Positions 1 through 5,187 of a stretch of DNA of 5,448 bases are shown in pieces (position 1 is the first letter of the stretch; each line of letters begins with the position of its first letter). A model generated the notes under the pieces. That model made no database searches. It was not told the origin of the DNA and worked only from the letters and a program-made list of their open reading frames with translations. The stretch is from an uncultured Ectothiorhodospiraceae bacterium (GTDB lineage: Bacteria; Pseudomonadota; Gammaproteobacteria; UBA9214), in NCBI GenBank assembly GCA_947258945.1, contig CAMYKJ010000250.1:1-5448 (forward strand), given 5' to 3'. Position numbers and translations under genes: made by a program.

Positions 1-143
1 TGCATGGCAACTTTCTGCGCCAGTTCACGCTGCCGGACACGGTAAACTCCGACAGCATCAGTGCAACGGTCATTGACGGTGTACTGGAAATCGGCATTCC
101 AAAACAGGCAAAGCCGGAACCCAGGAAGATCTCGGTCAACTAG
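1..143 (+). CDS. Hsp20/alpha-crystallin small heat-shock protein, C-terminal part
   Basis: The reading frame is open from base 3 to a TAG at 141-143 and gives 46 residues; the start lies before the window. The fragment runs from HGNFLRQFTLPDTV to GVLEIGIPK, then a short tail ending RKISVN. GVLEIGIPK matches the alpha-crystallin signature G-V-L-x-x-x-x-P-K at the end of the core domain, and the preceding F-x-R-x-F-x-L-P-x-x-V pattern is also typical. The terminal I-S-V resembles the I/V-x-I/V motif that links sHSP dimers into oligomers. Known role of the family: ATP-independent cytoplasmic chaperones that hold unfolding proteins for refolding. A strong terminator follows within 10 nt, so this gene ends its transcript. 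The family call is firm, but which sHSP subgroup it belongs to cannot be told from the tail. Confidence 0.9.
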   Translation, partial: HGNFLRQFTLPDTVNSDSISATVIDGVLEIGIPKQAKPEPRKISVN

Positions 144-152
144 ACTGACATG

Positions 153-196
153 AGCACGGGACCGGCCCGCGAGGGTACCGGTCCCATTGTGCTTTT
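153..196 (+). terminator. Rho-independent terminator after the Hsp20 gene
   Basis: GGGACCGG (158-165) pairs perfectly with CCGGTCCC (178-185). AGCAC (153-157) extends the stem by pairing with GTGCT (189-193) across a 3-nt bulge (186-188). A short T-run closes it at 193-196. It begins 10 nt after the Hsp20 stop. It also covers an upstream in-frame ATG at 187, which argues that the next gene starts later, at 223. Confidence 0.75.
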
Positions 197-222
197 CTGC
201 TGCAAGCGGTAGAACGCTCGCC

Positions 223-825
223 ATGAAACAGTATTCCGATGCCTGCGACCAGAACCGCGATCCCATCCTGACGATCATCAGGGACGTGTTCCGTAACGCC
301 CGCCACGTGCTGGAGATCGGCAGCGGTACCGGCCAGCACGCCGTCTACTTTGCACAGCACCTGCCGCACCTGCAATGGCAGACCAGCGACCTGCCGTCGA
401 GTCACGCCAGCATCCAGGCATGGATCGACGCAGCCGGACTGGACAATGTCCTGCCGCCACTGACACTCGACGTAGCGGCCGGGACATGGCCAGTGGACCG
501 GTTGTTTGCCGGCGTGTTCAGCGCCAACACCACCCACATCATGAGCTGGCCGATGGTCGAATCGATGTTTGCAGGTATCGGCCGGATACTGCAGGACGAT
601 GCCAGCCTGTGCCTGTACGGACCGTTCAATTACGACAACTCCTACACCAGCGCGAGCAACGCACAGTTTGATGCCTGGCTGAAGGACCGCGATCCCGTCA
701 GCGGCATACGCAACTTCGAGGATCTCGACGCGCTGGCCAGGGCCTGTGGCATGACACTGCAGGCCGACCACGAAATGCCGGTGAATAACCGGTTACTGGT
801 GTGGGTGAAACAGTCTGAGCTATAG
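223..825 (+). CDS. DUF938 family putative SAM-dependent methyltransferase
   Basis: The protein has 200 residues, about the usual length for the DUF938 (UPF0585/METTL26-like) family. It opens with KQYSDACDQNRDPIL, a stretch typical of this family. The SAM-binding motif I is LEIGSGTGQHAVYFA at residues 30-44. Further family-like blocks are WQTSDLP (52-58), FSANTTHIMSW (99-109), LYGPFNYDN (131-139) and a C-terminal NNRLLVWVK. The fold is expected to be a cytoplasmic class I methyltransferase; the substrate is not established for the family, so I give no reaction. The start at 223 is preferred over an in-frame ATG at 187 because the latter sits in the Hsp20 terminator and adds residues unlike the family N-terminus. 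No strong Shine-Dalgarno is visible before 223. The gene appears to stand alone between a terminator upstream and a hairpin downstream. Confidence 0.88.
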   Translation: MKQYSDACDQNRDPILTIIRDVFRNARHVLEIGSGTGQHAVYFAQHLPHLQWQTSDLPSSHASIQAWIDAAGLDNVLPPLTLDVAAGTWPVDRLFAGVFSANTTHIMSWPMVESMFAGIGRILQDDASLCLYGPFNYDNSYTSASNAQFDAWLKDRDPVSGIRNFEDLDALARACGMTLQADHEMPVNNRLLVWVKQSEL

Positions 826-839
826 GAGCGAACCGCTCC
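825..839 (+). terminator. Short hairpin at the DUF938 stop codon, possible weak terminator
   Basis: GGAGCG (825-830) and CGCTCC (834-839) form a perfect 6-bp GC-rich stem with a 3-nt loop, starting at the last base of the stop codon. No T-run follows, so it may stabilise the mRNA end or act with Rho instead of terminating by itself. A T7 run at 1131-1137, just after the right palindrome of the downstream repeat, is another possible stop point. Confidence 0.35.
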
Positions 840-890
840 GCGAATTCTTGTCTCGCGCAAATAAATCAAAATAACATCACAGAGCTCACA

Positions 891-911
891 GAGGACACAG
901 AGGACACAGAG
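891..911. repeat. 9-bp tandem repeat within the left arm
   Basis: GAGGACACA occurs twice head to tail (891-899, 900-908), followed by a partial GAG (909-911). The right arm has only one unit at the matching place (1141-1152 on the other strand), so the left arm appears to have gained one unit, as replication slippage would produce. Confidence 0.7.
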
Positions 912-950
912 AAAAATATTAATATCGCCGAGGTGTGTAACAACAATCTT

Positions 951-977
951 GTCATTCCCGCGGAGGCGGGAATCCAG
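951..977. repeat. Short palindromic repeat, ATTCCCGC...GCGGGAAT type (left copy)
   Basis: The 27-bp unit consists of GTCATTCCCGC, a GGAG spacer and GCGGGAATCCAG. Its ATTCCC...GGGAAT ends resemble the dRS3-like and REP-like palindromes dispersed in many proteobacterial genomes. The right-hand inverted copy is at 1079-1127. Confidence 0.65.
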
Positions 978-1078
978 TCCTGAAGTAATCAACTGAAGTG
1001 AATTACCGCTGACCATGGATAATCGTTCAATGTATGTGTAGCAGCCGCACAAATTTCCCGACATTTGCTTATTTGCCG

Positions 1079-1127
1079 CTGGATTCCCGCCGGAGCCTGT
1101 CCCCGCGAAGGCGGGGGCGGGAATGAC
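1079..1127. repeat. Short palindromic repeat, expanded inverted copy (right copy)
   Basis: This copy has the same ends as the left unit in inverse orientation (CTGGATTCCCGC... and ...GCGGGAATGAC) but is 49 bp instead of 27. The extra 22 bp contain a second GC-rich hairpin, CCCCGC-GAA-GGCGGGG, suggesting a palindrome inserted or duplicated within a palindrome. A T7 run at 1131-1137 follows a few bases downstream and might let this copy act as a terminator on the + strand. Confidence 0.6.
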
Positions 1128-1235
1128 ATCTTTTTTTATTCTCTGTGTCCTCTGTGAGCTCTGTGGTGTTATTTAGTCTTCTTAGCTGCTTTGCGCGAAA
1201 TGATCTTGTTTAATTCATGCCTGATTTTGACACGG

Positions 1236-1273
1236 GAAATAAAATGCCGGCCCGGGTTTGCACCAGGGCCGGC
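1236..1273 (-). terminator. Rho-independent terminator for the small - strand gene
   Basis: GCCGGCCC (1246-1253) and GGGCCGGC (1266-1273) form a perfect 8-bp stem with a 12-nt loop. Read on the - strand, it is followed by ATTTTATTTC (1245 down to 1236), a U-rich tract on that strand only. It lies about 50 nt after the stop of the small gene at 1325. A second hairpin (CGGCGG/CCGCCG, near 1295-1315) lies between the stop and this terminator. Confidence 0.75.
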
Positions 1274-1324
1274 GGGGGTCGGGTAACTCCACAAACGGCG
1301 GTGTCGGGGCCGCCGGGTTCGAGG

Positions 1325-1480
1325 TCAGTTGTCGATTTGTGCAGTTACCCAGGGGATCGTTATCAGCGCTACAATCATGGCTACGAGGTAGTCTGACTCG
1401 AAGCTCAGACCCTCGAGCATGCTCAGGCTGGGATCACCCAGAAGGTAAATCACAAATGCCAGTCCCAGTACCTTGTTCAT
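1325..1480 (-). CDS. Unrecognised small hydrophobic membrane protein, about 51 residues
   Basis: I do not recognise the family. The protein starts MNKVLGLAFVIYLLGDP and ends WVTAQIDN. It has two hydrophobic stretches, about residues 3-16 and 32-47, separated by a polar, acidic link (EGLSFESD), so it may span the inner membrane twice or carry an uncleaved signal-like N-terminus. Three ATG codons lie in a row (1486, 1483, 1480). A GGAG at 1489-1492 is 2, 5 and 8 nt from them, so the second or third is the likely start; I used the third. The same frame extends upstream to an ATG at 1594, but that part reads as non-coding. Support that it is real: a Shine-Dalgarno, a plausible membrane protein, and a proper terminator after the stop. 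It is separated from iscR by iscR's own terminator, so it probably has its own promoter within 1493-1620, but I see no strong -35/-10 pair there. Confidence 0.6.
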   Translation of the reverse strand: MNKVLGLAFVIYLLGDPSLSMLEGLSFESDYLVAMIVALITIPWVTAQIDN

Positions 1481-1620
1481 CATCATGTCTCCGGTAATGT
1501 TTGCCGTGTTGCTGATTATCTTAACGGCAGTGTCCCGGAAACATCCGTGACGCATGACATTTTCCGGTGTGCGCCAGGTCGCAAAACTGCACAAAACCGC
1601 ATGAATTTCCGGCCCGGGAA

Positions 1621-1641
1621 GGAAAAACCGGCTGCTGCCGG
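1621..1641 (-). terminator. Rho-independent terminator after iscR
   Basis: Read on the - strand, CCGGC-AGCA-GCCGG (1641 down to 1628) is a 5-bp GC stem with a 4-nt loop, followed directly by TTTTTCC (1627 down to 1621). It lies 23 nt after the iscR stop and closes the cysE-iscR transcript. Confidence 0.7.
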
Positions 1642-1664
1642 CACCCGGGCACCGGGTGAATGGA

Positions 1665-2138
1665 TCAGTCTCCGGGTGGGGCCACTGTCAGCTTCGACGC
1701 CGACAGTTCATCCTGGCGCTGCACCACACGACGTATACCGTCCTCTTCGAGCAGGTACTGCAGGGTGATTCCCCCGAGAAAGCCGAATATCCGGTCGCCG
1801 AGGTCCTCCCACAAATCGTGGGTCAGGCACTGCTCACCATCCTGGCAATCACTGGCCCCGCTGCACCGGGTGTTGTCCACTCGCTCGTCCACGGCGGCGA
1901 TGATATTCGCCACGGTGATGTCAGCGGCCGGCTTGCCAAGCATATAACCGCCGCCTGGTCCGCGCGTGCTTTCGACCAGCCCCGTTTTGCGCAGGCGTGT
2001 GAACAACTGCTCCAGGTAGGACAGCGAAATATCCTGGCGCCTGGCAATAAGCGGCAGCGGCACCGGTCCCGACCTGGCATGGAAGGCAAGATCCAGAATA
2101 GCCGTCACGGCATAGCGCCCTTTGCTGGTCAGTTTCAT
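1665..2138 (-). CDS. iscR: Fe-S cluster assembly transcriptional regulator IscR (Rrf2 family)
   Basis: The protein has 157 residues against about 162 in E. coli. The N-terminus [18 protein letters not shown] and the winged-helix block [18 protein letters not shown] (38-55), then RGPGGGY (59-65), are near-identical to the E. coli protein. The [2Fe-2S] ligands are all present at the E. coli numbers: Cys92, Cys98, Cys104 and His107. Glu43, which in E. coli controls discrimination between its two DNA-site classes, is kept. Known role: with its cluster bound it represses the isc operon, and as apoprotein it activates others such as suf. It follows cysE by 21 nt, with AGGGAG 10 nt before its ATG. 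Unusually, no iscS-iscU follows; a terminator does. Autoregulation is likely from family knowledge, with the nearest candidate site upstream of cysE. The C-terminus (after about residue 135) is weakly conserved, as is normal. Confidence 0.96.
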   Translation of the reverse strand: MKLTSKGRYAVTAILDLAFHARSGPVPLPLIARRQDISLSYLEQLFTRLRKTGLVESTRGPGGGYMLGKPAADITVANIIAAVDERVDNTRCSGASDCQDGEQCLTHDLWEDLGDRIFGFLGGITLQYLLEEDGIRRVVQRQDELSASKLTVAPPGD

Positions 2139-2159
2139 TGCGGCATCACTCCCTGCCCT

Positions 2160-2903
2160 TCATTCAGGAACCACCCTGCTGCTGGTCCGCTTCGTCGGCC
2201 GCCTCGACGGCCGGGTCGATTTCCTTGTCGTCGACATGTTGCAGTGTGCAGGGCCCCAGTCCATGACGTGAATATGGTCGAGGATTCCATTGACCGCATT
2301 GGCCACCGGGTCCGGCATGTCGCTGGTCGCGCCGTAGGCATCGAAACCCAGCTTCCTCGCGATCGCCTGGCGTCGTGCATCGCGTTCACCCGGTGGTCTG
2401 ACCAGCCGGCCGGGCACCCCGACGACCGACATGCCCCGGGTAACGCTCTTCAGCACGACCGCATTCGATCCGATGCGTACGTCGTCCTCGATCACGATCG
2501 GACCGAGCACCTTGGCACCGGCGCCGATGACGACATTGTTGCGCAGCGTCGGGTGACGCTTGCCCTTGTCCCAGCTGGTACCACCCAGGGTGACACCGTG
2601 ATACAGCGTGCAGTCATCGCCGATCTCGGTCGTTTCGCCGATGACCACACCCATGCCGTGATCGATAAAGAACCGGCGACCGATGGTCGCACCCGGATGG
2701 ATCTCGATCCCCGTGTACAGGCGGGCAATATTGGAAAACACGCGGGCGAGCCATTTCAATCCGTGCGTCCACAGCCAGTGACTCCACCGGTGCATGAGTA
2801 CGGCATGGATACCGGGATAGGTTGTCAGCACATCGAACGCATTGCGTGCAGCCGGATCTCGCTCGAATACACAACCGATATCTTCCCGGATCCTTTCAAA
2901 CAT
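2160..2903 (-). CDS. cysE: Serine O-acetyltransferase CysE, with probable C-terminal frameshift
   Basis: CysE transfers acetyl from acetyl-CoA to L-serine, giving O-acetylserine for cysteine synthesis in the cytoplasm. The N-terminus [20 protein letters not shown] is typical of the EpsC/Pseudomonas-type short form. A left-handed beta-helix of hexapeptide repeats spans about 66-165, with [11 protein letters not shown] (80-90; His82) and [12 protein letters not shown] (100-111; His102) holding the expected catalytic histidines. [17 protein letters not shown] (184-200) is also conserved. After Met214-Asp215 the frame gives a basic tail rich in Arg, Ser and Thr ([15 protein letters not shown]...) ending at 2160. 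The next frame, entered near 2259-2261, reads [15 protein letters not shown] and an acidic, Gln-rich end, stopping at 2164-2166. That looks native and would give 246 residues, so one base seems missing here. The catalytic core is intact. AGGGG lies about 12 nt before the ATG. Possibly a sequencing error; activity is probably kept, but feedback or complex formation by the C-terminus could change. Confidence 0.93.
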   Translation of the reverse strand: MFERIREDIGCVFERDPAARNAFDVLTTYPGIHAVLMHRWSHWLWTHGLKWLARVFSNIARLYTGIEIHPGATIGRRFFIDHGMGVVIGETTEIGDDCTLYHGVTLGGTSWDKGKRHPTLRNNVVIGAGAKVLGPIVIEDDVRIGSNAVVLKSVTRGMSVVGVPGRLVRPPGERDARRQAIARKLGFDAYGATSDMPDPVANAVNGILDHIHVMDWGPAHCNMSTTRKSTRPSRRPTKRTSSRVVPE

Positions 2904-2939
2904 TGTGTCTTGCGCCCCTGCCTGTCATGACCACGAATT

Positions 2940-2951
2940 CACTAAATAGTG
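2940..2951. promoter_or_regulatory. Inverted repeat upstream of cysE, candidate operator
   Basis: CACTA-AA-TAGTG (2940-2951) is a 5-bp inverted repeat in the 84-nt trmJ-cysE gap, 37-48 nt upstream of the cysE ATG, in an AT-rich patch where a promoter would be expected. The core recalls the GACT...AGTC half-sites of IscR type 1 sites, but the spacing between half-sites is one base shorter and the outer GAC/GTC bases differ, so IscR binding is only a guess. No convincing -35/-10 pair can be named. Confidence 0.3.
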
Positions 2952-2987
2952 TATGTCAGCACGTCACGGGTTGATAGTAATACCGCA

Positions 2988-3713
2988 TCAACTCTGCTGT
3001 TTAACAGCATCCTGCGCTGCCGACAGCATGCCGCGCAGGATGTTCACCTCGTTTTCATCCAGTCGTGCACGGTTGTACAGGCGACGCAGCCTGCGCATCA
3101 ACTGGCGCGGGTTGGCCGGATCGAGGAAGTCGAGCTCCACCAGTGTCTGTTCCAGGTGACGGTAGAAACGCTCCATCTCGTCGGCGGTCACCATCGTATG
3201 CTCCGGGACATTGACGGCATCGTCGCCGGCGCTTGCGGCAACGTAGAGTTCGTAACAGATGATCTGTACCGCCGCCGCCAGGTTGAGGGAACTGTAGTCC
3301 GGGTTGCCGGGGATCTGCACGAGCTTGTGGCAACGATCGATCTCGGCGTTGCTCAGGCCGGACTGTTCGCAGCCGAACAGGATGGCCACCCGGCCCGTCC
3401 TGGCGGCAGCGCAGGCCTGGCGTGCACATTCCGCGGGGCTGATCACCGGACATGGAATACTGCGGGTGCGCGCACTGGCGCCAATCACCAGCTGACAGTC
3501 CGCCAGGGCCGCATCGATATCGTCGAAGACACGCGCCTGCGCGAGAATATCATCGGCGCCCGATGCCCGTGCCGTGGCATCGGCATGCGGAAAATGTTGC
3601 GGGTTGACCAGGGACAGGCTGGACAGCGCCATGGTCTTCATGGCGCGCGCGGCCGCACCGATATTGCCGGGGTGGCTGGTGTGACTCAGCACCACGTGGA
3701 TATCCGCAAGCAT
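2988..3713 (-). CDS. trmJ: tRNA (cytidine/uridine-32-2'-O)-methyltransferase TrmJ
   Basis: TrmJ methylates the ribose of residue 32 in the anticodon loop of tRNAs with S-adenosylmethionine. The protein has 241 residues (E. coli 246). It is a SPOUT enzyme: motif 1 is SHPGNIGAAARAMK (13-26), with Arg23 at the position of the E. coli catalytic arginine. The SAM-binding knot includes LVIGASART (75-83), LFGCEQSGLSNAE (112-124) and PDYSSLNLAAAVQ (138-150), with Ser142 and Asn144 kept. The C-terminal extension contains ERFYRHLEQTL (181-191) and a block ending NEVNILRGML (221-230), both typical of TrmJ and not of TrmL. One oddity is Cys115 in F-G-C-E, where E. coli has Arg. The ATG is 9 nt after the upstream lipoprotein stop, with no strong Shine-Dalgarno, which suggests translational coupling. 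In gammaproteobacteria trmJ often sits next to cysE and iscR, as here. Confidence 0.95.
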   Translation of the reverse strand: MLADIHVVLSHTSHPGNIGAAARAMKTMALSSLSLVNPQHFPHADATARASGADDILAQARVFDDIDAALADCQLVIGASARTRSIPCPVISPAECARQACAAARTGRVAILFGCEQSGLSNAEIDRCHKLVQIPGNPDYSSLNLAAAVQIICYELYVAASAGDDAVNVPEHTMVTADEMERFYRHLEQTLVELDFLDPANPRQLMRRLRRLYNRARLDENEVNILRGMLSAAQDAVKQQS

Positions 3714-3722
3714 GGCCGGCGA

Positions 3723-4301
3723 CTACAGCAGGCGTCCGCTGGCACGGTTTGCCGCCTGTACACCGCCGTAGGCATCCTCGCTCGACGCCGCCTCCCTGAC
3801 ATCGAACAACCGGGAGGCCAGCACCTGATTGTCGATCACGCTGACCAGCTGGGCACGCAACATGATACGTACCTCGCTCGGCTGTACAGTAAAGTCCTGG
3901 TAAAAATGGATCAGCTCGCTGTCCAGACGATAGCGCGCAGACAGCGAGCCCGGTGATACGGACAGGGCCCGGAACACGCCGGTATCGTTCATCGCCTCGG
4001 CCAGCAGCGGCGCCAGCATCCGTGCGGGCGTATCGGCCCAGCGACTCTTCGAGTAATAGCGCAGGCCGAACTGCTGTTCACGGTAGGCAATTCGCGAGGT
4101 GTCATAGCCGCCGTGCGCCCGCGGCACGGTAATAATCATCACCGGCAGTTCACTTTGGCTGCCGGGCGCGGATTCCACCGGGTTGTATTCCAGCACATAC
4201 TTGTCGATGCGCACCGGCTGCGACCCGGGCAGCACCGCGCAGCCCGATAACAGCGCGAGGCAGGCCGCCAGGGCGATGAACGTCAGCAAGCGGGCAGTCA
4301 C
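3723..4301 (-). CDS. ABC-type transport auxiliary lipoprotein (PqiC-like)
   Basis: The 192-residue precursor has a lipoprotein signal: MTARLLTFIALAACLALLSG then Cys21 in the lipobox LLSGC, so the mature protein would begin at an acylated Cys21 and probably sit in the outer membrane facing the periplasm (no Asp at +2). The rest matches the ABC_trans_aux/PqiC pattern: IDKYVLEY early in the mature part, a central block with YREQQFGLRYYSKSRWADTPARML (72-95), FRALSVSPGSLSARYRLDSEL (109-129), and DAYGGVQAANRA near the end. Family role: partner of MCE proteins in lipid transport between membranes. The start is GTG at 4301, overlapping the upstream MCE gene by 4 nt (GTGA), a usual sign of translational coupling. 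It ends shortly after AANRASGRLL, slightly shorter than many relatives; I see no frameshift to explain this. Confidence 0.85.
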   Translation of the reverse strand: MTARLLTFIALAACLALLSGCAVLPGSQPVRIDKYVLEYNPVESAPGSQSELPVMIITVPRAHGGYDTSRIAYREQQFGLRYYSKSRWADTPARMLAPLLAEAMNDTGVFRALSVSPGSLSARYRLDSELIHFYQDFTVQPSEVRIMLRAQLVSVIDNQVLASRLFDVREAASSEDAYGGVQAANRASGRLL

Positions 4302-5185
4302 GGGGCTATTCTCCCGGTCCGGGCGGCTGCAATTGCGATGTTTTGCAAAGTGTTGGCCAGCTGTCGCAGCTCCATGATCAGCGAGCCGAACTCCGGCAGG
4401 GTCTGCTGGCTGAACTGTTGCACACCCGAGCCGCTGCTGTCGATGTACCGGTCAAGGCTGTCACCGGCCTCGGCGATATTATCCGCCATCAGCTCGACCG
4501 ATTTTGCCGTCTCCCCGACCTGTGCCAGCAACGGCTTGAACTGTTCTGCTGCCTCGGCACCGCTTTCCATCATCCGCGAGGCACTGACGATCGTCTGCTC
4601 CAGCTCGTCGTCACGCCGGGCAATTGCGGCGGTTATGGTATTGAGGTTGGCAAGGATCTCGCGCAGCGAAGTCCGCCCGTCCTCGTCCAGCAGCCTGGCC
4701 AAGCTCTTGGTCAGCGCGTTGAGATTCGCGATCAGTTCGGTGGCCGATGTGTCGAGGCGTGCGAAAAACGATGGCGCCGAGGGGATCACCGGGTATTCCT
4801 CCCCTTCCTCCGCAGTCAGTATGGGTGAATCCAGCGTCCCCCCCTTGAGTTCCAGGGAGGCGATGCCGGTCAGTCCCTGTACCGAGAGTTCAGCCAGGGT
4901 ATCTTCATGGATCGGCGTGTCAGACTTCAGGGCCAGCGTCAACTGCACCTGGTCCGGCACGTCCGGATTCAGGTCGATCTCAGACACCTTGCCGACATCC
5001 ACACCACGGTACTTGACCGGCGCATCCCGGTACAGCCCGGACACCGACTCGTCGATGTAGACCCGGTACGTGGTGTACTGCGTGGAATAGTCACCCAGTG
5101 TCAGCCACAGGCTGATTGCCAGCCAGGCCGCACCGAACACCAGCACAAACAGACCGACCATTGCATAATTGAACCTGCTCGTCAT
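4298..5185 (-). CDS. MCE-domain (MlaD-type) lipid-transport protein
   Basis: The protein has 295 residues. One N-terminal membrane helix at about 8-28 (MVGLFVLVFGAAWLAISLWL) anchors it in the inner membrane. A single MCE domain at about 38-116 follows, with VSGLYRDAPVKYRGVDVGKV (48-67) and LSVQGLTGIASLELKGG (100-116), both diagnostic. Residues about 140-290 are predicted largely helical (repeated ELIANLNALTKSLARLL-like heptads), as in longer MCE proteins whose C-terminal helices form a tube or needle. Family role: hexameric periplasmic rings that pass phospholipids or other hydrophobic molecules between an ABC transporter and the outer membrane. A good Shine-Dalgarno, GGGAG (5191-5195), is 5 nt before the ATG. 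It starts 2 nt after the ABC ATPase stop and overlaps the lipoprotein gene by 4 nt. The cargo cannot be told, so I avoid the name mlaD. Confidence 0.92.
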   Translation of the reverse strand: MTSRFNYAMVGLFVLVFGAAWLAISLWLTLGDYSTQYTTYRVYIDESVSGLYRDAPVKYRGVDVGKVSEIDLNPDVPDQVQLTLALKSDTPIHEDTLAELSVQGLTGIASLELKGGTLDSPILTAEEGEEYPVIPSAPSFFARLDTSATELIANLNALTKSLARLLDEDGRTSLREILANLNTITAAIARRDDELEQTIVSASRMMESGAEAAEQFKPLLAQVGETAKSVELMADNIAEAGDSLDRYIDSSGSGVQQFSQQTLPEFGSLIMELRQLANTLQNIAIAAARTGRIAP

Positions 5186-5187
5186 TG

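Larger units (their letters stand above)
853..1198. repeat. Nested inverted-repeat element, MITE-like, about 350 bp
   Basis: This fills most of the gene-free gap after the DUF938 gene. Three pairs of arms are nested with the same centre. The outer pair is TCGCGCAAA (853-861) against TTTGCGCGA (1190-1198). The middle pair is a 33-bp arm at 870-902, matching 1141-1173 in inverse orientation at 32 of 33 positions. The inner pair is the palindromes at 951-977 and 1079-1127. The arm sequence, built on CACAGAGCTCACAGAGG, resembles an intergenic repeat I recall from many environmental bacterial genomes. No convincing target-site duplication or transposase frame is visible. The 100 bp in the middle (978-1078) hold no gene I can support. 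Origin as a non-autonomous mobile element is inferred; the symmetry is seen directly. Confidence 0.7.

Noticed and set aside
870..911. Possible CRISPR array from the repeated CACAGAG/GAGGACACA units
   Set aside because: The units are 9 bp, directly tandem and without spacers, and the larger arms are inverted instead of direct repeats.
642..1064. A 140-codon open frame on the - strand through the repeat element, including CVLCVLCELCD
   Set aside because: The Cys-rich stretch is simply the translated CACAGAG repeat, and the frame runs antisense into the DUF938 gene.
1290..1330. tRNA-like GGGTTCGAGG sequence on the + strand
   Set aside because: The flanking bases do not form a T-arm stem or an acceptor stem, so it is not a tRNA.
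1656..2930. A 424-codon open frame on the + strand across iscR and cysE
   Set aside because: It is antisense to two clearly recognised genes, has no domain resemblance, and is rich in Arg, His and Pro as expected from the reverse strand of GC-rich coding DNA.
2949..3956. A 335-codon open frame on the + strand opposite trmJ and the lipoprotein gene
   Set aside because: It is a reverse-strand shadow of trmJ and the lipoprotein gene, with no recognisable motif and no ribosome site.
4338..5060. A Ser-rich 240-codon open frame on the + strand opposite the MCE gene
   Set aside because: The low-complexity Ser/Arg composition is typical of antisense frames, and the MCE gene on the other strand is unmistakable.
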